Source: Diadema setosum (lineage: Eukaryota; Echinodermata; Echinoidea; Diadematoida; Diadematidae). From it: DNA of 64,000 bases. The notes under the pieces are model-generated. The model saw only the letters and a list, made by a program, of their open reading frames with translations, searched no databases and was not told the DNA's origin. Below, one piece after another: positions 1 through 18,014 of this stretch. Within the stretch, counting starts at the first letter, position 1; every line of letters starts with the position of its first letter. The position numbers and the translations under genes were made by a program. The stretch is from contig NC_092688.1 of assembly GCF_964275005.1 (NCBI RefSeq), forward strand, positions 48,105,748-48,169,747, written 5' to 3'.

Positions 1-207
1 TTCCACTCTCGCGTCGGATTAGCTTCTCCTCTCTTATTCCTCCTTCACAGCTATTTATCTTCTCTCACGCTCCCTCTCTCGCTCTTAACCTTGCATACAT
101 TATCACTCGCCAATCAGTGCGATTCCCTTAATTCTAACCTTTCACTCCCATACCAATACAATAATAATTAACCTGTAATTTAACTACTCACTGTCACTTA
201 CATTCTC

Positions 208-238
208 TTTATTCAAATACCAGGGTGCGGCCTTTATT
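208..238 (-). terminator. CCDC157: Candidate poly(A) signals for CCDC157
   Basis: Two AATAAA hexamers read on the minus strand, at 233-238 and 208-213, about 650 nt downstream of the CCDC157 stop codon. The interval between stop and signals is mostly a MITE, so the 3' UTR would contain that element. No transcript evidence is available; other cleavage sites are possible, including beyond the window edge. Confidence 0.35.
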
Positions 239-660
239 TATAACCAAATGAATCATACCAAAATTCGCGGGAAACCCAGCCAAGCATTTCTTACCGCGCT
301 GCGAGAAGGGTGCAGCTTGCAACCTTGATCTCGCCAGCTGTTGGCCTAAAAATTCTTTCTACCTAGACAGTAGCCCACCGTAAACAAGAGGGTAGGAGAA
401 AAGGGAAAAAAAAAAACCTTCCGTGCCGTTTACCTCTGACAGTATGTATATATGTAATGTTCTGTCACAACCCATCCTATCTTGATTGGAATTATTGTTT
501 CTCTATCACACAGAATGAGGGTAAATTAATATCAGCAGAGAAACATTCTTTACACTTCAGATTGATACCGGAACATACAAAGGTCTAAACTTGGCAGTTC
601 ATACATAAGTTAACTGCATTTAATGCAGCTCAATATAGTCAATTTACAAAACCTGCAACC

Positions 661-862
661 AGGGGGATGGTTCATACAGCTGTTCTAAAAGTTACAAACA
701 ACTTAAGAATGACTGGTATTCAGTTCTTGTGCAGAATTGTTGTAGGAAGGTGACTCACCTCCCTGATTATTGAAATTCTGATAAGCACAGCACATAAAAA
801 CTGATCAACAGTCGTTCTTAAGTCGTTCATAACTTTAAGAACAGCTTTATGAAACACCCCCT
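661..862. mobile_element. MITE in the CCDC157 3' UTR/flank
   Basis: Terminal inverted repeats of nearly 50 bp: the left end starts AGGGGGATGGTTCATACAGC, and the right end read in reverse starts AGGGGGTGTTTCATAAAGCT. Both arms run on to an ACTTAAGAA motif. There is no coding capacity. It ends only 22 bp from the CCDC157 stop codon. The same style of end (GGGGTGTTTCATAAAG) recurs near 10.1 kb and at 61398-61554, so this is one of the commonest MITE types here. Confidence 0.8.
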
Positions 863-884
863 GTGACGTCATGGACCTGCTACA

Positions 885-7682
<6,798 letters not shown>

Positions 7683-7849
7683 TTACCTCAGTTTTCTTTG
7701 TTTGAAGTGTTGGCATCGATTATTGTGACATTCAACTACAGTAGCTCCAACACTGACAGTTAGATTCTATTTTACTGACATTCACAGCTTCACAAAGGCA
7801 GGGGGCAAATGTTTTGTTAATCATGAATACAAAATTCTAGGCATCTTTT

Positions 7850-8160
7850 TTTTAAATTTAACGATCCAATGGTGATTCAAGTCTTCAAAATCATGAATAA
7901 CTTAACCGACATCAACTGTTCCAAGCTTTTCAAAACAAAACACGAGAAAGTTTATCTTCGTGGCCACAACTTCAAGATCCAGAAACAACATGCACGTCTG
8001 AACATCAGGAAGATAACTTCACTCACAGGGTAGTATCTCACTGGAATATGCTACCAAAGTCAGCTGTGGAAGCGACTACAGTTAACAGATTCAATTCAGA
8101 AGTCGATGCATTCCTGTCAAAGAAGTACAACAAATTCACATACAACAACAAATTCACATT
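7850..8160 (+). mobile_element. CR1-like LINE 3' ORF fragment
   Basis: Translated on the plus strand, this gives VIQVFKIMNNLTDINCSKLF then HEKVYLRGHNFKIQKQHARL. After a frameshift near 8020 it gives THRVVSHWNMLPKSAVEATT followed by VNRF. This is the conserved C-terminal tail of CR1/L2-type reverse transcriptase ORFs (DLIQ-[VT]-[YF]-KI ... RVV-WN-LP). It is 5'-truncated and broken. It lies upstream of the CCDC157 start exon, opposite in strand. Confidence 0.75.
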
Positions 8161-8321
8161 TACATTATTTACTCAAATTCACATTTACTCCGCAGGGTAA
8201 ATTAGATTAAATTATCTCAAATAGACAATTCTAGTAGCAGTCATAACTGCAATAAAGAAGACGAGGCAAAATACTGATAAGCTAAACCTGATGAAACTTT
8301 CTCTATAAAACAAGATTACCT

Positions 8322-8878
8322 GGGGCCCATTTCATAAAACTTGTTATCAGTGACAACTACAATATAAACTGCCACATTTCTATGAGTAGGGCCTCACAGA
8401 ACTATAGGTAGAATGATCAAGTGGGGTCTGAAAGCATAGCCAGCGTACGCGATCTCTGCCATTTTGGTTAGTCTTTTGTTACGTCACAGCTTGCGTGCGC
8501 AGAACAGGGTTTGCAGAGTTACAGCATACAGGCCTACTGTACATATGCTGACTTTTTTTCCCTTCTTTTTTACCTCCCCCTGTTCATCGCAAGCCGTGAC
8601 GTAACAGAAGACTAACAAAATGGCGGCATGTATAATGATGTAATGTGCGCGCAACTGGCTATAAAAGCTATGCATGGGTTGTGAATGGGCTTGATCAATC
8701 TACCTATTTATATCTGTGTAGGGCCTATGACAAATTTTCTCTCTCAGCCAATCATATGCAAGGATGGTAACGTTAGATGTCAGTAGCTTGTCACATAAAT
8801 TTACGGTAGACATCTATATGACATGACTACGAGTATGACAACTTATCACTGATGACAAGTTTTATGGAACGGGCCCCC
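8322..8878. mobile_element. GGGCCC-ended MITE carrying a nested MITE
   Basis: The ends are inverted repeats: GGGGCCCATTTCATAAAACT on the left, and the right end in reverse reads GGGGGCCCGTTCCATAAAAC followed by TTGTCATCAGTGATAAG. Homology continues inward through TAGGCCCTACACAGA-like sequence and GATCAA, where a second inverted repeat begins. No ORF of interest. Confidence 0.75.
8428..8676. mobile_element. Nested inverted-repeat element inside the 8.3-kb MITE
   Basis: The left arm holds GCCATTTTGGTTAGTCTTTT followed by GTTACGTCACAGCTTG. The right arm in reverse holds GCCATTTTGTTAGTCTTCTG followed by TTACGTCACGGCTTG, preceded by matching GCATAG...AGCCAG ends. The two arms pair over about 70 bp. 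It sits centrally in the outer MITE, whose arms it separates. Confidence 0.65.
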
Positions 8879-8879
8879 G

Positions 8880-9890
8880 GTATTCTATGAGACATGAAGC
8901 TGAAATGCAGTCATATACAAGTAAGGCCTAGCACGCAAATTTTACTATTCATAGTCAATAAGCATAAGCAGGGGCAGGCAGCAAAGCTTTTTCACCGTTG
9001 GCGTTACTTCCATGGACATGGACAGCAACAAACGCCACGTATGGGACTAGCAAATCTGCATGCGCCATTCACTTGCCCTAAACAAACAACTCACTTACTC
9101 AGTATCTCTCTATGTTCATTACTTGAAAACATTGCTACGTACATCGGCACCAGTACTTACGTTGTAAGACTACAGCAAAGTTATATGTGACATTTGGGTG
9201 CTGGGACGGCTTCTACATTACACCTTTATTGCACCTCGGCCGTCGGACGAGTTGAGCTTTGGTATCGTTGTGTACAATCTCCATAGGAATTTTTCTCACG
9301 GAGTAGTCTTTCGTTCCAGCCGTTAAAATCGAAAGCGGGTACTCTATCAGCTGGAATCGGAAGCGCTCCAGTCGTTCCATGCACCTGCCCCCTCCTTCTC
9401 TCCCTCTCTCTCTCTCCCTCTCTCTCTGTCTGTCTGTCTCTCTTGGTCAAAATCATAGAGCGCATTAAATCTATTATCGTGTCATTCAGAAAAATGGTAA
9501 ACTAATAGCGCAGTCGTAAAGTCAACAGGGTATGCAACTCTCAGTCTTTTGTCAATTACAGTATTTTGGTTACACAAGCACTGCCATTTTTCTTTATAGA
9601 TAGGAATATTTTGTCAACTTGTGTGTGTGAGTGTTGTGTGTGATTCCAAAAGAGAAGCTGTTAATTTTTACTTCTGTGAAAAAAAAAGGTACACATCAAG
9701 AAGGATATAATTCTTTCAGCTGTGTAAATTGTTACATGTACTTTGTTACAGCGGTACCAATTTAAAACATTGCCTCTGCATTATTTGAATTGAAATTAAC
9801 AAATATCATTGACAAAAGTGTGTGTGTGTGTGTGTGCCTGTTGGAAGCTGTAGGTTATCTAATGCATGAATCCGTATGTCACTTTACTCT
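8880..9890. other. Intergenic, no gene recognised
   Basis: This stretch upstream of CCDC157 contains (CT)n-type repeats at about 9395-9440 and short (GT)n runs near 9820. It could hold the CCDC157 promoter and first non-coding exon, but no convincing donor, TATA box or initiator was found. Confidence 0.4.
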
Positions 9891-9894
9891 ACCT

Positions 9895-10097
9895 GGGCCC
9901 CGTCTTATAAAGACTTGTGATTGATTCAAATCAATCACAACTTTACCATTGAATGCAAATCCATCTTGTAAAAAAGTTATGATTGAAATTAAGACGGAGA
10001 ACTACAATCAATCAATCACAGGTTGCGATTGATTGCAGCTTTCAAGAGATTTGTGATTAACTGATTTCTATCACAAGTTTTATAAGACAGGGTCCTG
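9895..10097. mobile_element. GGGCCC-ended MITE with ATCAATCA-rich arms
   Basis: The left end reads GGGCCCCGTCTTATAAAGAC; the right end in reverse reads AGGACCCTGTCTTATAAAAC. Both are followed by TTGTGAT-type sequence and ATTGATT repeats. About 200 bp, non-coding. Confidence 0.8.
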
Positions 10098-10137
10098 GGG
10101 GTGTTTCACAAAGAAGTTAAGTCTAACTTAAAATCTA

Positions 10138-10700
10138 AAGGGAACGCAAACCCAAAGAGTGATGTGGATTGAGTGAGAGCAGCAACATTAGTAGAACACA
10201 TCAGTGAAAGTTTGAGGAAAATCGGACAATCAACGCAAAAGTTATGAATTTTTAAAGTTTCGGTGTTGGAACCGCTGGATGAGGAGACTACTAGAGGTTA
10301 TGACGTATGAGTGGACAACAATATAAAGAAAATAGAAGGAAAATTCCACAAAAAAAAAATCATTTTTCATGAAAATCACAAATTCCATCGACTTGATACT
10401 GACAGATGTTAAGGGTAGCAATTATTCCCCCTGCTTTCTGAAAGCGGTTAGTCAAGTGCTCTTTCATAATGCCAGAAAAGTGAAATTTTGTCGAACTTTC
10501 TTTATATTTTCTTTGTGCTGTGGTCCACTCATACGTCATAACCTCTAGTAGTCTCCTCATCCAGTGGTTCCAACACCAAACTTTAAAAATTCATAACTTT
10601 TGCATCGATTGTCTGATTTTCCTCAAACTTTCACTGATGTGTTCTACTAATGTTGCTGCTTTCACTCAATCCACGTTGCTCTTTGGGTTTACCTTCCCTT
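10138..10700. mobile_element. Palindromic TA-flanked MITE (copy 1)
   Basis: Arms of about 200 bp pair almost throughout: AAGGGAACGCAAACCCAAAG on the left against AAGGGAAGGTAAACCCAAAG in reverse on the right. Both arms share CTCATCCAG[CT]GGTT and CATACGTCATAACCTCTAGT. TA flanks both ends, as for Tc1/mariner-type elements. The spacer is about 170 bp. A GGGGGTGTTTCACAAAGAAG motif just outside the left end (from about 10098) suggests it landed in another MITE. Confidence 0.8.
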
Positions 10701-11091
10701 TAAGATTGACTAGAACTTATGGTATATGCTGTGTGTGTCTTCAATCTTGCTCAACGTTTTAACAGAAATGAAGATTTTGGAGACTTTTTTTTTAAACTGT
10801 AGACATTGATAATACAAGATAGAATATATCTAAAGAATCATTCTGTAAACATTAATGATAATTTGAAGTGGATGGTGATTAGGCTAATACATTGTAAAAT
10901 TGAACAGGGAAACTACAATCACCACTGGTATGCCGCACCCATGGTCATTGGCTGGAAGTTGTATGATTGCAGTACCTGAACAAAGGCAGTCGTTACTGTC
11001 ACACATCTACACATAATCACAACGCTACATCACATGGTGAGCTCAGTGTGACACACTACACTACAAAATTAAATAGCACAGTCAGTATTTC

Positions 11092-12113
11092 AAGGAGAAT
11101 AAAACCCAAGTATGCATGTGTGGATTGCCTGAATGTAGAAATATTAGCGTAGAACACATTAGTGAAGTTTGAGGAAAATCAGACAATCCGTTGAAAAGCT
11201 ACACATTCTTTAAAGGGGATGGCTAGTAACTGATCAGTGGGAATCAGTGGGAATGCTGGGGGATGATTGTTCCAATCCTTGTGGGATTCATTTAAGAATA
11301 CTGTACATTGTTGTGTGAAAATCATTTGCTTCAGAATGGTCTCATATTCAAGTACATTGTAATGTGCAGTTAAATGTTTCCAGGTTAGCATGCCTGTACA
11401 GTGTTGGGGCAATCGTTAACGGCTTGTTAACGATCGCCCCAACACTGTACAGGCATGCTAACCTGGAAACATTTAACTGCACATTACTTGAATACGAGAC
11501 CATTCTGAAGCAAAGATTTTCACACAACAATAGATATATAATGTACTCTTAAATGAATCCCACAAGGATTGGAACAATCATCCCCCAGCATTCCCACTGA
11601 TTCCCACTGATCAGTTACTAGCCATCCCCTTTAAGACACGGCACAGCCATCGCTGGATGAGAAGACAACTACATGTACTGTACAGTTCGTGCCATCACAT
11701 ACCGGTACAGTACGAACAAAATATACACATAATTCAACCAAAAAAAATGCTTTTTATGAAAAGTACATAAACTCTTCAAATTGTTATTGATATATGTTGA
11801 GCATAATATCATATTTTCCCTGTTTTCTGAAAGACATCATGGTCTAGTGCTCTTTCAGAGAGCTAAAAAAGTGAAAATATGTTGAACTTTCTTTATAGTT
11901 TCCTTATATGTTGTATTGTACCACCTTGTACATACAATTTACTTGACATTACAAAGTGCTGTAGTCTTCTCATCCAGTGATGGCTGCACCATAACTTAAA
12001 AGATTCATAACAACTAAACAGTTGGTCCAATTTTCCTCAAGCTTCACTGAAGTGTTCTACTAATATTGCTGCATTCCCTCAATTCACACATATATGTGGG
12101 TTTCATTCTCCTT
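11092..12113. mobile_element. Palindromic TA-type MITE (copy 2), interrupted
   Basis: This is the same family as 10138-10700: ends AAGGAGAATAAAACCCAAGT and, in reverse on the right, AAGGAGAATGAAACCCACAT, with the shared internal motif GAACACATTAGTGAAG. The left arm is cut at 11213 by a second palindromic element and the rest resumes at 11635 with GCCATCGCTGGATGAGAAGA. It is more diverged from its own arms than copy 1. Confidence 0.75.
11214..11630. mobile_element. Near-perfect palindromic element with TTAA duplication
   Basis: Starts AGGGGATGGCTAGTAACTGA and ends with its reverse complement. TTAA lies immediately outside both ends (11210-11213, 11631-11634). The arms are about 200 bp and meet almost without a loop near 11425 (AACGGCTTGTTAACG). 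The arms differ by few substitutions and small indels, so it is younger than its host MITE. TTAA targeting is typical of piggyBac-superfamily non-autonomous elements. Confidence 0.85.
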
Positions 12114-12165
12114 TAAATGTTGTTCAGACAACAAAGCATGGGGTACAGCAGAATTTTGTACAGCT

Positions 12166-12171
12166 TTTATT
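12166..12171 (-). terminator. TXNDC17: Candidate poly(A) signal for TXNDC17
   Basis: This is an AATAAA on the minus strand about 1.1 kb beyond the TXNDC17 stop codon. The intervening 12172-13289 has no gene or clear repeat apart from a short (AAAC)n run near 12595. Weak positional evidence only. Confidence 0.25.
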
Positions 12172-13289
12172 ACAAGTGTTTAATTCAACAGGCAAGTCAA
12201 TGGATCCGTACACACTCTACCCATGGAAGTACAAGTACAGAATTTTTTGCATGATTATCATGTGTGCTACATTTGTACTTTGTGCTGAAAACTGACAACA
12301 CATCTCAGTATTATCATAAGAGGGGGAAAAATAAAATCCACGTCCTCAGCAAAGTGATCATGCCCTTCTGTTTCACTTCCCTGCTGAGGTTACAAGGATT
12401 TTTTCCCCTTTTCTGTCTTTTTTTAAAAAATTCATTTCTACTACAAGACTGGTACAGAACCCTCAGTAAGGCTCTAGACTGTTATCTCTGACTGACCACC
12501 AGAGGGCAGTACACACTGGAAACAAAGATCCTTGAAACAAGCCTCCTGTCAGTGTTAAAAATCAACAACACACAAACAAAATCAATCAAACAAACAAACA
12601 AACAAACAAACATGCCTATACCTTCTTTGTACTGTATACACTGTACTAGGAAACATTCTTGTAAGCATAGTTGTACTGTTGTACATGATCAATGATAAGC
12701 AGTGATGCATATAAATGTGAATAAATGTGAAATAAGACTGATGTACGGTAAATGTAGGTTATTTCTTATGCAGGAAACAATGAGAATGCAACATTCCTTA
12801 TGAAACTGTATACCAATGAACACATCACTTTTTACAGTTAATGAAAGTACATGTACACTGTAAACTCTTTTGAAGTTCTTGTTCACTCCTCCCAAAGTGG
12901 AATGTGTTTGAAGTACCAGCAGTACAAATATCAGCACATCATGCATTTAAGTAGCACAAACATCTCTATCTACTTACCATGACATTTATAACTTCAACTT
13001 TCATTGCAAAGGTTTGAGCTGTTTTGGGACTGTGATTCCTGCACTTAAAATCTGACTTTGACATATGTCCATGCATTTTATGAAGTAGAAATATATCCAC
13101 AACTCTCAATGGCAATGGATGCTGACAGAATTAATTAACTTATATAACATTTATCTTTGAGAGGGGTTTGTTACACAGTATATTCAAAACAAACAAACAC
13201 ACAGTTCTTGTGTCTCTGAAGTTGCACTACATATGTCCACAAACATCTGAAGGTCACTGAAAATCCTCTCCCCGTGAAGTATGTGAATC

Positions 13290-16200
13290 TCAATCTTCTT
13301 CAAAGAATAGACTAACAAGATCTTCTTTAGCGCATTCCTCCTCTACCAATTTTTTGGGCTGAAAGGCAAACAGACAGACAAACAAATGTCATTGAGCAAC
13401 ATTGTGAGTTAGTCCACAAAACAACAACAACAACAACAATTCTGGCTCATTGCATTTGCAAATTCTACAATGAATGACGATTCTGAATATTTTTGGTTGA
13501 AGTTCTTGTTGATGCGGAAGTAATTCGAGCATTTTCCAGACTGTCTTCAAGAGCTTTAGAAATGTCATTAATCTACTTGTAGCTGCAAACAAGAAATAAT
13601 GGGTGGAAATTACAATGTGTTCTTGGTTGATGACTGATAAGAAATTATTGTATATCTGCAGGAAGGGTTTACGGTGAACTGTAAGTTTCAAATCTTTTAA
13701 TTTTGTGTATTATGCCATCATAACACACAGACAATATGCAAGTATCAATACAGTTGAACCTCTCGTATCCGGACAAGTCGGGACCGGGGCTCATCTGGAT
13801 AAGGGATTTGGCCGGATACGGGAGACTCAATGCTTTATACACATGTACTGATGTAGCCCATGGTAGTACCACATGTAGTAATGTGTATACTGCAACCTTT
13901 TCATTGTTACATTTGGGGATGTTTGGGGATGTTAAAATGTCTGAAGGTAAGCAATTTGGAAGGAAATTTGATGTAATATGTATGTCAATCATGTTGGAAG
14001 TAATATGTAATTCATGTGTGTTTGTGTAGGAGTTCTCAAGGAGTTGGGAATCCCCCTTTCCTCCCGTATGGCTTTATTTTATTTTTTTTAATTCACAGCG
14101 AGATTGCGTCCGTATAATAGAGAGATCCGGATAAAGGGAGGCCGGATAATAGAGGCTCAACTGTATATGAATACAGAAAGAGTAAATGACTCTACACTGT
14201 ACTCTGAGTACATAATACATGTAGTAGAGTTAGGAAATAATGTTCACGGTTCCAATTAAGCCATCCTTAAAGCTGAATCAAATTGCATTCTTGCACTTAC
14301 ACCTGAAAAGCACTTGTTTGAATCTGTGTATGTGAGCAAATATAGTAAAATAACCCTATCAGGCCAACAAATACGGACTAGAACTTGACTGATTTCTCAG
14401 TAAATAAGATGACAGACAGAAATTGTTTATTCTCTTTGTTCACAAGATAAGAGGATTACATACTTGTTTTTTTAACACTTTTTTAAATACTTTTTTAAGC
14501 CATAAAAACAACATGAACTTGAAATCATTTATGAAGGAAATGTACAGAATTCCAATCTCTGATTTTTGGTTATGGCAGAGATTCTGAGTTAGGGATAAAA
14601 AGGTTTACTTACAGTATTCCATTGAAGAAGAGTTGGTACACCTTTGAGCAACAACTTTGGATGTGTTCGGTATGAATTGTTTGGATCCTTCCAGCTAGAA
14701 ACAAACAATCAAATAATGGAAGTTATGAGTTCTAAGCAAACCCCCAGATGTGGTTCATACAGCTTTGTCTACACATGAGAATTAAACAGTGATAGTCATG
14801 TGTCATTACCTAATTTTTAACTGCTCTCCTTTTCCCATGTAGAGCTTCTAATACAGTGTACACAATTCTCTTGCATCAAGATCAGCATCCTTTCTTCTTG
14901 TATCAACTTTTCATGTGCTCTCTGCATTTCAATCAGCATCAGGCTATTACTGTATACGCCACAAATTTCGCGAGTCTAAATTTTCGCGAATCGGGAACTC
15001 CCGATGATTTCGTGAGTGATTAAATTCGCGATCGGGAGTCCTGTGCTGAACTGAGAAGTGTGCATGAGTACGTCACATTCACATCAGGATCAGAGTCAAT
15101 ATTTTTGCGCGTCTTTAATTTTGCGAATAGCACCTGACTCTCAAAATTCGCCAAAATAAAAACCTCGCAAAATATTTGGCGTATACAAAGATCTTTTTTT
15201 TTTTTTAAATCAGTGTCCTACTGTGACATTACAAACTGTAGTCATCTCATCCAGCACTGACAGCCATGACATTAGATTTTCAAAAATCAATTATTGAATG
15301 AATTGTTCAATCGTCCTCATAACTACAATTATGTCTTCCACTAACATTGGTGCATACACTTACAAAACATATCATTTGGGGATAGATTACCCTTAAATAT
15401 GCTGGACCTTCTTGTTTTGTTTGACTTGGACAACATTTGAGCCTTTTTTTTTTTTTTTTTTTATGTATCATAGATTTACATTCATATTTAATATGAGGGA
15501 CTCTGCAGTGACAGTACTGAATTCCTTCTGATGTACAAGTACAAGTATATTCTCTGTTATACATTCTCATTTCAGATAGCACCTAATGAGCTACACATAT
15601 TAGCCTCTTACCTGGATTCATAAGAAAACTGAGAAAGAAAAAAAAAATGTCCTTCAAAACACTACAAATACTTAAGAACCGTAAATCAATACTTACCTTG
15701 CTCTATCACCCACAGAGCAATAAATAAAGACAGCGTTTTCTGGTGCAGCTTCAAGGCATTTCATCACCACTGGCTCAGCTGCAACAACAATAATAATGGC
15801 ATCAATGATAATGATAATGGTAATCAAGATAACTATAAGATAAAAACAACAACAAACTTTTCTCTTTTTTTTTTTTTTTTGGGGGGGGGGATGGCAAAAA
15901 TGGCTACTTTTACAGTACAAATTAATAACCACACCCAGCATCCTACTACATGTAATACCAGGGGAGCATGTTATGAAGCATTATTCTTTTTTTTTTTCTG
16001 ACAAAATTGCTCTATGCCATTCAGATGCAAGGATTTCCATAGCTTATAACAGTTTGTCAGAAAAAAAAATATCTGGCAGAGCACTTCATGAAATGCCCAC
16101 CTGATGCAGCTTTTGACTCAAATATTAAAGTATTCTCTCCATGATCCAGGGAGTTGGACCTTCTACAGTAGCAGGCCAGTGACAGCAGTCAATGGAAAAG

Positions 16201-17613
16201 GGGAAAACCAACATCACAAGGAGCTACAATAGGAGGAGGAACTCCAGGACACTGTAACCAGTAACGCTTGGCATGGTACAACACTCCTTTAAATAGAGAA
16301 GTCCAAAAATAATCATGCAACTCTATGAGTTGCTGATTAGGTCCCATCTTGACTACAGTATCTAAGTGTGGAGACTACACCTAAAAAGGAAATCAAACTA
16401 TTAGGAGTGCAAAGAAGAATTACCAAACTCATCCCAAGCATAAGACATCTTCCATACGAAGAAAGACTCCAGAAACCCCACCTCACTACACTAAAACATA
16501 GACACAGAAGAGCAGACTTAATCCAAACCTACAGAATTTTCAACATCATAGACAAAATCAACCCAACAGAAATCTTCCAACTTGCTACACACCAGGGCAC
16601 AAAGAGGACACCAACTCAAAATCAAGAAGCAACACATGAGATTTGATGCTAGGTCTGTAGGAAGTCCAATACTCATTCAGCCAAAGGGTCATCCAAGATT
16701 GGAATAATCTCCTTCCTCCATCAGCAGTTTATGCAGCATCACTCAAGAGTCAAGGGTTTTACTACATTCCACATTCTACATGGTACATTACCAATTTGGC
16801 ACGATGGATGTGTGGCACTTGACAGTAAGTTTAGTAACGAACGTGTTGAGGTCACTGATAGTGGAGAGCAGTTACAGTAGGATATTATAGGAGGGTGTTA
16901 GCTCTAGATCTTCAACAGAGAGGTGCAGCCTCCTGAAGGCTCTCACATACATTACCCGTCATTAGTTTCACTTTACTGGCCTGGCATGGTTTTTGTTACT
17001 ATATTAGACTGATATATCTGTACATCACAAAGTACATTGCATTGATCTGTGACAGTGTTTTGTCAGCACACCCTTTCTGCACTTCACGGTACTCCACTCC
17101 ACTCCACGCCAGCTCTAAAACTAACCCCGGGCCGGCGGCGCGGGGCGCTCCTTCGCAGTTACTCCAGCTCCGCCGGCGCCAGCTCCATGACCATGCAACT
17201 ACCGGTCGACGGTCTCACGTCATCCGTCACCGACACTTCAGTATTATTTCCTAAGTGAGCTGCTACATAAAATACTCTAGACTCTATATCAAGTATCAGA
17301 CTCTGAAACTAGATCTGAATGAAAACGTGAACTTGTTTGGTTGAGGGCTAAGTCAAAGCTAAGAGGTAAAAGTACTAAAAAACATGATTTAGGTTAGGCC
17401 ATGGAGCTGGTAGCTCCATGGTTAGGCCTACCTAGAAAAACTTAAAAGTAGTAAATTTTGACTTTACCAACCTGTCACGCAGTCCGGACACCAACTCGCA
17501 CCATCACTGTTCTTCGAACCGCAAAACAGAATGTACTGCACCTTCTTATCCTTATGTTTCTCTAGGAGTTCGAACAAATTATCAATCCCTTCTGTTTTCT
17601 CTTTAATCACCAT
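13290..17613 (-). CDS. TXNDC17: TXNDC17 (TRP14) orthologue, thioredoxin-like protein (4 exons)
   Basis: Exons in transcript order: 17472-17613, 15697-15778, 14613-14694 and 13290-13358 (375 nt, 124 aa; human has 123). The active site is SWCPDCVTAEPVV (CxxC within WCPDC) in a thioredoxin fold: LFCGSKNSDGASWCPDC, VFIYCSVGDRASWKDPNNSY, GVPTLLQWNT, then C-terminal LVSLFFEED. All of these match TRP14 specifically rather than classical thioredoxin (WCGPC). The cytosolic protein is reduced by thioredoxin reductase and reduces small disulfides such as cystine and dynein light-chain disulfides. ATG at 17611-17613 has A at -3 and fits the family length. The first donor (GTTGGT) is weak but is the only one giving the correct junction. 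There is no break in the frame. Confidence 0.95.
13751..14163. mobile_element. Tigger/pogo-like MITE
   Basis: Starts CAGTTGAACCTCTCGTATCC and ends TAATAGAGGCTCAACTG, flanked by TA on both sides. Subterminal copies of CGGATAA and CTCCCGTAT are inverted between the arms. Ends of the CAGT...ACTG type with a TA duplication are those of the pogo/Tigger branch of Tc1/mariner. It is non-coding and lies in the last TXNDC17 intron. Confidence 0.85.
14951..15187. mobile_element. MITE with CGCGAA/TTCGCG arms
   Basis: The left end CTGTATACGCCACAAATTTC pairs with the reverse of the right end (TTGTATACGCCAAATATTTT). Arms are rich in TTCGCG motifs. About 237 bp, non-coding, in TXNDC17 intron 2. Confidence 0.75.
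15188..15400. repeat. Degenerate half copy of the 10.1/11.1-kb MITE family
   Basis: The phrase ACATTACAAACTGTAGTCAT, then CTCATCCAGCACTGACAGCC, parallels the right half of the element at 11092-12113 (ACATTACAAAGTGCTGTAGT, then CTCATCCAGTGATGGCTGCA). Only one arm is recognisable. Confidence 0.55.
16260..16770 (+). mobile_element. CR1-like LINE 3' ORF fragment
   Basis: The plus-strand translation includes LGVQRRITKLIPSIRHLPYE, then RRADLIQTYRIFNIIDKINP and, in another frame, RVIQDWNNLLPPSAVYAASL. Upstream, LYELLIRSHLDYSI-VWRLHL is recognisable around a stop. This is the standard CR1-type carboxy-terminal region, 5'-truncated and with at least two disabling changes. It lies in TXNDC17 intron 1, antisense to the gene. 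Confidence 0.8.
17080..17250. other. GC-rich, CpG-dense patch in TXNDC17 intron 1
   Basis: The stretch around GGGCCGGCGGCGCGGGGCGC differs sharply in composition from the AT-rich surroundings, and lies about 220 bp from TXNDC17 exon 1. It also holds CGTCATCCGTCACCGAC, a pair of CRE-like half sites. It may be a promoter-proximal CpG patch or the end of a GC-rich repeat; no coding match was seen. Confidence 0.35.
17472..17613 (-). CDS. TXNDC17: TXNDC17 exon 1 with redox-active WCPDC
   Basis: 47 codons plus 1 nt, from MVIKEKTEGIDNLFELL to WCPDCVT. Both redox cysteines are in this exon. The donor is G|GTTGGT; the nearby GTAAAG seven bases on would give an immediate stop with exon 2. The upstream in-frame codons continue open but lack a better ATG. 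Confidence 0.9.
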
Positions 17614-17730
17614 TTTGACTGGTCTTCTACACTCTCTTTTGGCAGTGATAAAGGCGAAACTCAACAGACTTGTTTCCTGTACGGACGGCGTGCAATAACA
17701 TGCATTCGGAGTCGGGGAACGTCAGGTTAA

Positions 17731-17738
17731 TCACGTGA
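17731..17738. promoter_or_regulatory. E-box palindrome TCACGTGA upstream of TXNDC17
   Basis: A perfect TCACGTGA lies 118 bp upstream of the TXNDC17 start codon. This is the core of bHLH-Zip (USF/MiT-TFE type) sites. The position is promoter-like but no transcription start is known, and a single 8-mer can occur by chance. Confidence 0.3.
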
Positions 17739-18014
17739 TCAGGTCAGGTGCACACTGTACTGGACCGTAGTCTAGCTTCTGGACTCTTTTTACTCGTAGC
17801 GGTGTTTCAGTGTACGCAACTTGCCGTAAGAGGGCTTGACACACCCGAGGGTTGGGATAAACCGAGAAATGCGATATTTCAATTCAATTTTTTAATTGTA
17901 TTTCGATTTATTTTCACAAAACATTCACATGTAACACAGACCCCTTGTGGGGACAAATACATTGTTTTGTACAATAATAATAAAAAAAAAAAAAGAGCTA
18001 GGTTGATGCTTTAA

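Noticed and set aside
17042-17258. Two short plus-strand frames in the GC-rich patch
   Set aside because: High GC leaves frames open in several registers; no homology, and it lies in a TXNDC17 intron.
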